DNA from: Trematomus loennbergii
Lineage: Eukaryota > Chordata > Actinopteri > Perciformes > Nototheniidae
Direction of reading: 5' to 3'
Assembly: GCA_012861695.1 (NCBI GenBank)
Contig: JAAOOA010000026.1
Span: forward strand, 17,906,501 to 17,970,500
Length of the DNA stretch: 64,000 nucleotides
A program made the translations under genes and the position numbers. Below are positions 51,531 to 64,000 of this stretch, in pieces. Below the pieces are notes generated by a model, which saw nothing but the letters and a program-made list of their open reading frames with translations, was not told the origin of the DNA and did not search any database. Position 1 is the first letter of the stretch; every line of letters begins with the position of its first letter.

Positions 51531-53010
51531 TGAGCATGCCAGCTGGAAAAAGAGACAGGCTTGCAAACTGATTTCTGAGATAGGATTTCTGAAGAGGAAA
51601 AGGGTATTTGTTTTGGTCTTTTGTATCGATGTTGTTTTTCACCTTTGATCAATATAATATTGTAAAAACACTACTAGAGACCCAGGACTGGAGCAGAAGT
51701 TGTCCAAGTAGCCAATTTAAATGCAATTTTAGGAACATTTTAAGTTAATTAATCATCATCGTTCATCAACAATAGCAGAGTGTTTACGAGATTGCATTTG
51801 TTCCGCATATTTTGCTCTTAACATAGACTGTTTACAAGCATACAACCAAATCCAGCTCGAACATGATTGGCCAAAACTGTTGGTACCACAAACGGACAAA
51901 TGCTTCCAAACCCAAATATGATGCCGTTGCTTTCAGATGTTTTATATCAATCACAGAGTTTAGCAGAAAATATACTTACACTGACAAACTCCTTTCTAAT
52001 GGTGCTGATCTTTGTTTTCTAATGCATTAAAACAATGATTCTCTGTGTCCCTGTTGAATTTAAATCCTAATCCTAACCCTAACCCTCAATACCCTGTGAC
52101 ATCTTTGCGTCTTTTTACAACTTGAGCGCTTCAGAACCCAACTCTTATAGTGAAGACAATGGGGATAAAGGCAGCTGATCAAACAGAGACCAGAGTCTCA
52201 ACTGTCCCATTTTTAAAATGTATTAACTTATGTATTACAGACTGCCCCTAAACACAACCTCCAAGACAGCTTTGCTGGAACAATGTTTTACAGAAAAACA
52301 AGGAACTTCTTCCATGTTCGAGTCAAGTATTCACCCCGGGGCGAAGATTATAAATAGCGTTATTATCCGGAAATTTCCTTTCACAGAGACTACAGCATGC
52401 TGGTTGCCTAAAGCTTTCTGAGGCAACCCTCTGACAAATGCTTCGCATTTCCTCACAAGTCTTGTTGTCTCACGCTGAGCTCAAGCCGCAGATACAAATA
52501 AGGTGGTAGTACATAAATCTAATGGTGATTTTCGGACGGTTCCACAGATATTGGAACCTGTTCACAGGCTTGTTAAGTGTCTCTGTTTTCGATGTGTGTA
52601 CGAGAGCCTGAGAGCCTCTGGCCTCATGTTTGGCTTTGCCTTGGGGCATACAAACCCTTTTATCTTGTCACCCTAATGCATGCATGTGTGCAATGTGTGT
52701 GCGTGCAAGACAGAACGAGAGGGAGATGGAAGGATCAATATTAAGCCGTCAGGAGGTCTGCTACTCCCAGAGAGAGAGGGAACAAGACACCCAGCGAGAG
52801 AGTGGAGAGGGAGAGAGTAATATAGAGATAGATAAAGAGAGAAGGAAGAGTGAAGCGGAGAATAGAATAAGGAAGAGATAGAGGATGGATGGATATTAGA
52901 AAAGATAGATGTAGATTGAAATGGGAAGGGAAATTAGATGATCAGGAGATACAAGGAGCAGAAAGATAGAGGGTAAATAATAATGGAGATGGAAAACTGC
53001 AAAAAGGTCT
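51531..53010. other. Gene-poor stretch with telomere-like string and purine tract
   Basis: CCTAATCCTAACCCTAACCC at 52066-52085 is a short interstitial telomere-like repeat. 52700-52900 is GAGA-rich and produces an 83-codon artefact ORF. No supported exon. Confidence 0.45.
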
Positions 53011-53019
53011 GCATTGGAC

Positions 53020-53325
53020 TCTTTTGTTTACCTCGTAACGCGATGACATCACAATGTAACACTGGTGCTTTTATCGGCAACGCTCCAACACATCGCACAT
53101 GATAGGCTAACGAGCAGGACATCTCTCAAGGGTTGACCAATCACAACAGAGCCGGCCAGCTAACCAATCAGAGCAGACACGGTTCTGGTTTCAGAAGGTG
53201 AAAATATGTACTGCAGCACAGGCATTGTGAGAAAAATAAAGACCTTTTTCAACATTCAAGCATTTAAACACGTCAGAGTAGAGGCACAGAATACAAATAT
53301 GTTGAAATGAGCATCATAGGGCCCT
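53020..53325. mobile_element. Right part of a TTAA-target element
   Basis: The right end reads GAAATGAGCATCATAGGGCC followed by CTTTAA (TTAA at 53326-53329). Its complement, TTAAAGGGCCCTATGATGC, is the same end type as the element at 5230-6199. Interior text with repeated CCAATCA strings matches the style of fish T2-like elements. The left end is missing or too diverged to place, so the start is approximate. Confidence 0.5.
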
Positions 53326-53329
53326 TTAA

Positions 53330-56300
53330 GTTTGTTTTGAGCCTATCATTTGCCCGAAATGCCTTTTTGCTACTGAAGCAGTTGTTGATCTTTTGCTGCC
53401 CATAGAGGAGTGAGGAGTCAGCAGTCAATGACCATTTGTTATTCACAGTCTGAAACACCTTAACACACGTGTACATACATGACCAAACATGAATATCCCA
53501 TACTTACACCTTTAAGATAACAATTCCCGTAGCACAGCAATGAATATCGGTTGCATGTAGTAAAGCTTCATTTTGACCTTCTTCTATGTGACACAAACCG
53601 TACATTTACTAAGCCAATGTTATATTTTAAGTCAACCGATTATTTTATCTTCCATTAAATATATTCAGTTTTGACCACATTACTTTTCTGTAGCAGTGAA
53701 ACTCAACATAGCAATTACTTTTAAAACATCATCACAAATACATATCTCCATATCATCTTAAAATGTTATTGAACAGGACAATAAACTCCCCTGAAATGTG
53801 AATGGCAAATCAAAGAGAATAATTATCCTCTAACAGGAAGCTTATAAAGTAGATGCCTTTAATGGCCATGTGTCCATCAAAATGTCAGGGGTCCTAATAA
53901 AGAACCTCGTAGCCAATTGTGATTCAGTCGGCCGACTTAATATCTCAAATGTCAGACTGCACTCATTTGTACTTCCTGTCTATCTACTACAGGATGAAGA
54001 TGTACTGTTTAATGCATGTTTTATTGCAGGGACCTGAGTTCATACACTTTTATATTTTGGTGACTCCAGTGGGAATTAAACCTCGATCTCTGGCAGGAGC
54101 TTCTCCCGAAACAAACAAACAAACTAAGAGTATTTATACCATTGGTTTTGATGCATAATTTAGCTAACATAAACATCAAATGAGAAAAAACGAAACTGTA
54201 TCCCACAAGATCTAAAAGCTTCGCCTTGACACCCCATAATGAATATTTAAACCCCGATAACCTTAGCCTGTAAATGATTTATCGTTTCGCTTCCCACATG
54301 TCTATTTTTATACCTTTTGTCTTTTTAATTCCAGTTCAGTTCACCTCTTTTTATCTTCATCTCTTTCTTCTTTTGACACGTTTTTTTTTCAATTGCCACA
54401 TTCCTAGTGCTTTAACATTTCTTAACCAAGATAGATTGTGAGTCGTGAGGCTGAAGAAACTTCAGAAAGTTCATGTAAAAGGAAAAAAGTGGTGAAAAAT
54501 ATCACTTGATCGTCTTTGACTTATCTGTGAATATCATCAGCTGTAATTATCTTTCTGCAGCCCCGATGATTACGTTTCTTAATGGGCCCTGGGAATAGTA
54601 TTATTTAATGTAGGAGAATAAGATGGGGAATAATACCCTATTATTATTAAATGTATTCGAGATGAAGAATTTCAATTGTGAGTTTCGTTATACTTGGGCC
54701 AATAATGACCACAGTTCCTTAATGAAAGAAATGACTCTGAGGTATAACACCGTTTTTCACAATGAAGCAAAAGGGTGTAATGAAATATATATATTTTACC
54801 AACTCATGCTCCATCTACTTTGGAGCACCAGGATGTTTTAATGCTTTTAATACAGAACTTGACTAAATACAATTTGGATGCTATTCAATGGGTCCAACAG
54901 TGCAGTAGAATAATCCACGATAAACAGTTATTTGATCATGTTGCTCTGGTAATCTTTGTTTAAAAGCATACTTTAAATAACGCTGGTGTTGATGCAGATA
55001 ATGGATTTTTATATCATAAAATGTCATATTTTTCAAGTGAAGAATGGTATATAAGTGGCCAGTTGCATGCTGGACATGATCACATTTCAAAACACTTCAA
55101 CATGTATGGGGGTTATACTTTTTTGGGGGGTTCTGACTAAATTAGAGTACCCAAAGCAAATTATCTTTTCATTTTTGACAATTGTTTAAGGCTAAGTATC
55201 TTACACAGCTGCTGTGTTCGGTCAACATATTCTTACAAATAATAACAAAAATAATGCGATAAGTGCCAAAGTGCCTCATTCTGAACTACCACACAACAAA
55301 AGTAAACAAATGTTCTCTGGAAATGACTAATGGCAGCGAACTCCATCACCCTAAACGATGCATAGCAATATGACTTTTAAGGACTAGGTTGTCTATATAT
55401 TAGACAGATGCAATGATGAAGAGCAACAGCCTCATTTACGGCGGAGTATCTGCAACCTGCATCTCTGTCTGTCTCAAGGTTAGGGCTCACAGGGGAGGAT
55501 GGGGATCAGGTTACACTAATGCATCATGGCTGCTGGAGGACACACATGCACACGCCTCGTCACCCGCTGTCTCACCCTATCTCTCTTTGTCTTTCTCTCT
55601 CTATCACACACCCTTGTGAGCTGATACCCTTGTACAGGTCCATGGCCCGGTGTTATTGCGCTCTCACAACCGGTGAAGCAGTCTGCTGTCTGTCTGCCGG
55701 CCGAATCACTTGTCTCTAAAAATAAACCTTATCGTTGGTTAAATGCCTGACTGAGGTTAAACAGTGGCAGGGCGGTACATTTCAATTTAAGCATGGCGTA
55801 ATGAGATATCCGGCATTATACCGCGACAACATTGATTGGTAGCAGGGAAGCTAATTTCAGGAATTTGATATAATAGAATGATTCGTGATATTGCAAGCAT
55901 GGCTACTGTTCATAATTTACAACCCAGAAAGCTGATGTTTTGGATCAATTATAAAGATAGTGCTGACACTAAGAGTTATATTAAATATCGATGAATCTTT
56001 CAATGATATCTCAGTTTGAACTACAGCAGTGAAAAATGCCCATCTGAGTTTCCTAACCCCAATAGGCCAAACAACATTTAATAATAAAGAATATCAAATA
56101 GAACCGGACAATATTGGGCATTTTGCTTAATTTTAAACTAATTATTACAGAAATGCAACTTGGCATGTCTTTGGTCTTTGGTCTAGCTGCATCATTTTGA
56201 GGTAATGAACAAATGGCTGAGCATCCCTCACAAATCAATTCAGCTCAGCTCAGATAATCTGTAGGAGGAGGATAAAAGCAGCTGATGTGTCATTATCGAG

Positions 56301-58019
56301 GCCCACCACACTTCTACCTGCTGATGCTGCATTCCCATTTGCTAATAAGGAATGTGCAACACCCTGTCCTCTTTTCCAGCTTTTCATACAACGTGCATAG
56401 ATTTCAGTTGCTCATCGAGCCGTCTTTGAAAAAAAAAAAACGTTATCTTCATCTGTGCAGCCATCACACAGCCATTTAGCCATCCATTAGTACGGAAATG
56501 GTTAGTCAATTAACTTAATTATTGATTAAATACTTAGCATTGTGGACGTTGGTCAGACTAAACATGAAGATATTCCCGAAGGCAGGGTGTGTAGAACGTC
56601 AGGGGAAAGTTCAGGGGAAAAAAAGGTTAGTTTTAATTGCTGATGTCAAGGTTAGGATAATGTTTGAATTCAGATAAACCCCTTGAAACATTCTAGTTTT
56701 TTGAACAGAATCTATTTGAAATCAGGATGTCTCAATGAGGAAGTTCAAGAACTGCATAGGTTGCCAAGAGCGTTTAACTGTTACATATTTCATATATAAT
56801 CACTCTCCTCAATACTCATTTTGCTCACCTTTTATACACTTTAAAAGTCCTTGAATGTTATACTACTGAAACCCTGCAATGTTATTTTTCACCTTTTCTG
56901 ACATTTAAAATTAAATAATTGACGGATAATCTTGAAGATAATTGACTGATCGATCAAATCTAATCAAAATCCGTAGGTCCTGTTTAGTCAAACACTTAAA
57001 GGAACACTGTATGTAGTTCATATCGCCCGCTAACACCTAGACAAACACTCTCACACTCGCACTCGGCAGATAAAAACCTTTGGGCATTCACACTGACAGA
57101 TAAAGGCTCCCTGTGCAGATTAGATGCACTTCCACTGGGTCCCGCACGAAAAGCACCGATTGAAAATCCCATCGGAAGACCGACTGTTGACCTCTAATAT
57201 TAAGAAAAGAGTCGAGAGCAAGGGGGTCATTTTCTCTCTGAATGACATTCCCTCTTTTTTCACACACACACACACACTCTCCCGGTGTAGTGAGAGGGCC
57301 TTATTGTGCGAGCCAGAGGAAATGCAGACACAGCAGAGGACAGGCCATCCATTGATCCGAGTATAGACTCATCTCCTTCTCAGCCTCTCTTCTCCTCTCT
57401 CTCCCCCACACTGTCTCTGCCTCCTTTTTTTTATTCTTTCTTTCGATCTCAACCCCTTTGCTTTCTCCGCTCTTTGTGTTATCTGCACTCCACTCTCTTA
57501 CATGTATTATTGTCTCCCTGTGATCTACCACCCCCTCTTTCTCTATATCGCTGCTTTCTACTCTCAAGGCCAGTTCTCTTCTCTCTAAGTGTCCTTGTAT
57601 CTGGTGACTTTGCTTTCTCCTAAATTCCTTTTGTGTTTTTTGGTACCACATCTCTCTTTATTATGTCTATCTGCCAGGAATCCATCCTCCCTTTTTCCTA
57701 TTCCCTTAACTTCGCTTCTGCTTCCTTTCCTTTTCTCAATAAACTTATATATAAAATATCCAACAAGTGGAAGATACAGGGAATAAGGATATATACAAAG
57801 GAAGCTAGGGAACAGGGCTGAAAAGAGATGGGGAGAAGGTAGGGGAAATAACTAAAATAGTAGTGGTTTGACGGATCGACCAAAGGATGGATGATGGCAG
57901 AAGGGAATGATGCAAGGAAAGGAGGAAGGAAACCTCACAGTGAGCAATAATGGTAGATTGTATGTTACAAAGGTGTACAAACAGGCACAGGGGTGAACAG
58001 GAGGAAGTGATTTAGTTCA
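53330..58019. other. Gene-poor stretch with several regulatory-looking islands
   Basis: No supported exon. 53840-53960, 54500-54610 (CAGCTGTAATTATC) and 55735-55870 (GGCGTAATGAGATATCC, CATTGATTGG) are balanced and ORF-free. Short CA runs occur at 57260-57275 and pyrimidine-rich text at 57370-57730, where the 105- and 116-codon ORFs are compositional artefacts. Confidence 0.4.
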
Positions 58020-59879
<1,860 letters not shown>

Positions 59880-59962
59880 AAAAACCTCAAAGTAAAATAA
59901 AAGATGGGCCTTTGTTAAAGAGAATCGAAAACATGCAAGCTGGATTGCCTGCAATCTTTTCG
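59880..59962 (+). CDS. Candidate internal coding exon (83 nt), unidentified protein
   Basis: The acceptor CTTTAGTTTTTACTTTGTAG ends at 59879 and the donor is TTTTCG|GTAAGT at 59963. Only one frame is open, with two bases before 27 codons (KPQSKIKDGPLLKRIENMQA in the middle, ending PAIFS) and no leftover base. It does not join the 45393 exon through the GTGAGG at 45480, because that phase would create a stop. The exon may belong to a different gene or be chance. Family not recognised. Confidence 0.3.
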
Positions 59963-60949
59963 GTAAGTATTATTGATTTAAGAGAAAAAATCCATCAAGG
60001 ACCGCATTTAATGGATTTGGATTAGAATGCAAAAATCATTGGTGTGTGACGAGTGTGAACTTCAGTCGCAGGACATTCTTTCCGTCTTTGTGTTCAAGGT
60101 CTACCTGTCATTGGTTGGCTACTTATTATTGCCTTGGGTATGATGCCTGTTGATTTCCTTGGAGGTACATTGTATTTGTAAGAATGTCTCAGTGGTTTAA
60201 TTTAATATGGATGTCTGCCATATGCTTGTCAGTATTACAACATCTGCCTTTTTACCAGACTCCAATCTTTCAAGGGCAACAAACACTTGCGGCAATATGT
60301 TGATACTCAAATGAAAGTATGGCATTGAAGGAGTTAAAGCTACATATTGTAATAGGCTTTCAACTTTGATCCTACGGCTCGGCAGTATATAAATATAAAT
60401 GTGAGAAACAGCTTAGATATTTGACATCATAATATGGCTGTGTCTTTTCCTGGCTGATTACGGTGAAGTGTTCAAGTATTTAAACTACCTGCTTTGTCAA
60501 TATATCTACATTACTGAGGATTTTTTAAATCCCATTGTATAAACACTTTGTAAAAGCGTCAAAGTCAACCCTGCTATATCGTCCTAATATCCTACAGTAC
60601 TGTATAACACTAACACAATGTAGTATCTATGTGTTGCCTTTTCCCTTCTCCACACACCAAGTTTTCGTTTTTCCTACCTTTTGTACGTTTCCGAGAATCA
60701 ATATGATGAAGCCTTGTGATTGAAGCACCGTAGCTTCTCTTTGAAGCGCTAACGTCACGTTTGAAAGATGAAAGGTAAAAAAGACAAAAGAGAAGGCCTG
60801 TCGACTATAATAGACTCTTAGACAACAAAATACAGGCTTTAAAGCTTGCAAAAAACACTCAAATCCACAAACAACAACCCGGATCAAGGCCAGACTTACA
60901 GAATATATAATGCTATCTGCACGGAGTCGAAAAAGTGTCTATAGGTATA
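59963..60949. other. Non-coding stretch
   Basis: AT-rich with no feature that I can support. Confidence 0.5.
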
Positions 60950-61215
60950 ATTTTTAGGAACTTTACCTTATCATTTTCATGTTATGCTACTCTTTACTTC
61001 TACTCCACTACATCTTTGAAGCAAATATGGATTTATAACTCCTCTACATGTATTTGGATACTTTAAATGCAGTCATGTAACTGAATATATATGATTATGA
61101 AATGGAACAAATGCATAACAAGTCAATGTTAATTTGAAGAATATTTTGTTGCCAATACTTTTGTAATTTTACTTGAGAAAGATTAAATGCACACGTTTTA
61201 CTTGTAACCAATTTT
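60950..61215 (+). repeat. Teleost GTGGAAAGTAACTAAGTAC-type repeat
   Basis: ATGCTACTCTTTACTTCTAC followed by TCCACTACATCTTTGAAGC is the conserved core of this family, followed by its usual TTTACTTG...AATACTTTTG text. The copy is diverged and lacks the GTGGAAAG end. Confidence 0.65.
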
Positions 61216-64000
61216 TTTTGCAATTTAGAATTGATAATCTCACTTAAAAGAAAGATCTGAGAACTTCTTCCATAACTGATGTGAACTGGCGCTGTGTTTG
61301 ATTGTACCCCTGTATTCATTACCTACTGTTGAAACTCATCTACCTTTTGGGTCCAAATATCTGGACCCTCAGGGCCAACAGATGCTTAGATTAAATAGAG
61401 AAAGTAAACCAATTTATGCAAATCATTCATTATATATTACCATTTCCAGAGACATTACAAAGTGTTTTCGCCTAAATACATTCTCTTTCCAAACTTTCTT
61501 AAGGCAGCCTTTAGTTTCCAAATTTGCTTGCGGTTGGGAGCAACAGATTTCGCTATCCAACCAAGAAAACCTCATGTCTTCGATGTGTCAATATAGTGAA
61601 TATTCCAGAACATGGCATGATTCATGCTTGGACAGTTTGTGAAAACTCATCCCTAATGTTGTTCCCTTGATGTTTTGAGGAATTGAAATACTTTTTGTGG
61701 CAAACAAGTGTATCTGATCCCGCAAAAGTAAAGTCCCGCTTGGCCCTGCTGCACACAAGTGGCTGTGGGGTCCCCAAAGTTGTTGTATGAAATGTTTGAC
61801 AGCGCAGCTAGTTAAGAGTGATTGATGCCCGCAGCCCTCTCAGCTGTTAAGGAGAGATGAGGGGGAACAAGTGATGCAAATCGGATTGGAAGCTGCCTGC
61901 TGGCATCTGACTTCAGGAATGGTGATTAAAAACACATTATGACAAAGACAACATCTGGCGGTGCATTCAAAGCACCAGCCAAACACTACTATAGTGCTAC
62001 ATTAGAGAACATGCACAGATGATGAAAGGTGCGCCGCAAAACTCCAAACTCAATTCCCAACGGGAAAAAAACAGCAAAAACAACACGAGTTCCAAATTAA
62101 AATCCATTTTTCACTGCTTGATGATTCTTTGAGAACACTAAAAACAATAAGCAAGTAATTAGTTTCATAATTGTCATGGTATTAAGAATGATTTTGGTAA
62201 ATTAGCTTTGGGTTCAAAGTAATAATTGACTTTTTAAAGTCTGATTTGCAATACACAAGCTGAAGGTTGTGATATTAAACCAACCGTGCCTCAACATTTT
62301 GGAACCTGTTCTACAACTTGGCAAACATGATTGTTATTCCCATTGATGTTCATTAAATATAATAATCTTGCAGTGGTTGACTTTGTTCCCAAGGCAAACA
62401 CTGTGTCAGATAGTTAAAAAAAAGAAGTAATTAAAGGCTAAATAAACAATGACAAATGGGGACAATTTTCTTTGATGGCACGCCACAAAAGACAGCATCT
62501 GCTCTGGCGCTGGTTCTGTTGGGCTGTTAGCTCTGTGCAACATCCTGGTAACGCATGCATGGATGGTTGTCGGGATGAGTTTTACTCTGTATCTGAGGAA
62601 CTTTTGTCAAGGTCATCAACTCAGTGGATGGCTCACAATGTCGTAAAGACTATAAAGTCATTGGTTTACTAATTCATGACTAACTTGAGATGAGAGAGAT
62701 GTCTCTGTTACTCCTTTGTAGACACTTGAAACCTGTTCTATCAGAATCCCGTTGTTTACACTATGCTGTAGCTTCCATTTTATATGTTGTGTGCGCTTCA
62801 CGAGGGATCGACAATCTAAAGCGGGAGCATTTGCTGTTTTCTACTTATGACATTTGTTGAAAACAATGTGGGATTTAATGTGTTTTACAACCTTTGAGAT
62901 AAAGTAAATGACTTGGCGTCACAACTAAAGGCCACAAAACAATCCTGTACATCACGGGCCTGGGTAGTTTTCTGTCACACTGGGCAAATATCATTTTGTT
63001 GTTATGCACTGGCGGCTTGACATTAAAGTCGGACAAATTGTTAGTTTCACAGCGGAAAAACAAAGATGATTTTTCAATAATAAGGAGTTTTCACATTGTG
63101 TCCTTGCATACACGAGAGAGTCAATATTCTATGCATAAATGTGAAAGTGTAGTTAAATAACTTTTTCATCCTTCCCCCATAGTATGTCTTGATGTTTAAC
63201 TTCACACCTATGGTGATAATGAGGCCGATATCAAAACAAAAACATCAAAGGTCGTCTGAAGCTTCGATCAAAAGCCACTGCGAGACCAAAAGGAGAGAAA
63301 ATTGCAAAGATATGGAGAACATACGTGAAACCACTAGTAATTTAAAATATACATCCTTGAATCAACAATCAAGTGGCATGCTGGGTCCTTCACGAAGAAA
63401 AATACATTGAACTAATATTAACTTTATCAAAAACGCTACAACATCGTGCATAAAAAAGGTATAAAGAGCAATCGTCAGTTGTACAAAAAAAGTACTTTGA
63501 AAGAATGAGAAAGTCTGAGTGGAATGCCAATGTAATGGTGTTTATCTTGCTGAGCGACAGTGTATCTAAGAATTGAGAAAAACACACTGACAGCGATGTC
63601 ACTGCAGCTCAAAAAGACGAGGTAGAAAGAAGTGACATTTCTTTCCTTTAAAGTTTGGAGATATGTGACTTTGTCGGTGGGCGACTGTCACTCCCCACTG
63701 AGTTGAATTAAAACTGTTCTTTTGACACTTCACAATGCTTTCTCAACAATTCTGTGAAAGCCAGGAGATATTCTCCTGGAAGACACATCTGGGTTTTCGT
63801 TACAGTATAGAAAATGAAATAAAATATAAATAAGCTTAAAATATAGAATAGAAAGTATCATATACATATAATACATGTAAAGGTTCAAATACAAATAAAA
63901 AATAGCACATTTAACGGAAAAGACAATATGTCCAATAAAAGTACAATACATAACATCTTTACATACACATTGAAATGTACAAGTAAAAGTTCAAATTTGC
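61216..64000. other. Gene-poor right end with one regulatory-looking island
   Basis: AT-rich. 61755-61995 is balanced and ORF-free (AGAGTGATTGATGCCC, GATGCAAATCGG with an octamer-like ATGCAAAT, GCATTCAAAGCACC) and is a candidate conserved element. No supported exon up to the window edge. Confidence 0.4.

Overview
This window reads as nuclear DNA from a ray-finned fish, most likely a percomorph teleost. The grounds are very long CA/GT microsatellites, short transposons with teleost-type ends (hAT, PIF/Harbinger-like, TTAA-target T2/Kolobok-like), tRNA-derived SINEs with the characteristic fish tails, at least four copies of a widespread teleost repeat whose end reads roughly GTGGAAAGTAACTAAGTAC, and eukaryotic splice signals. 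There is no bacterial-style gene packing, no rRNA, no convincing tRNA gene and no CRISPR array. No open reading frame is long enough to stand alone as a protein gene, and most ORFs over 60 codons lie in microsatellites, purine-rich tracts or repeats.

Layout. 1-4.15 kb: plain AT-rich sequence. 4.16-7.55 kb: the most gene-like stretch, with two ETS-type promoter motifs followed by five candidate exons on the + strand, all with GT..AG borders; a nested transposon sits in the third intron. 8.6-11.2 kb: CpG- and microsatellite-rich block with a possible first exon ending in a strong donor near 9097. 11.2-45 kb: gene-poor DNA with a SINE, two hAT elements having perfect 8-bp target duplications, one Harbinger-like element, repeat fragments, a perfect 217-bp GT tract and several islands that look like conserved regulatory sequence (TTAATTA/TAAT-rich, no ORF, no obvious repeat). 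45.1-45.6 kb: two candidate + strand exons (41 nt and about 194 nt) whose reading phases join and end in a stop. 45.8-58.5 kb: three large CA/GT tracts, two SINEs, a TTAA-element fragment and a cluster of TGACAAG motifs. 59.88-59.96 kb: one more candidate exon with a clean donor.

Interpretation (inference). The window resembles the intron or flank of one or more genes inside a regulatory landscape: few small exons, long AT-rich introns and scattered homeodomain-motif islands. I could not identify any of the candidate exons by protein similarity from memory, so no gene symbols are given. Exon calls rest on splice-site quality and reading phase only. Alignment to a teleost transcriptome or a multi-fish genome alignment would settle almost every open point.
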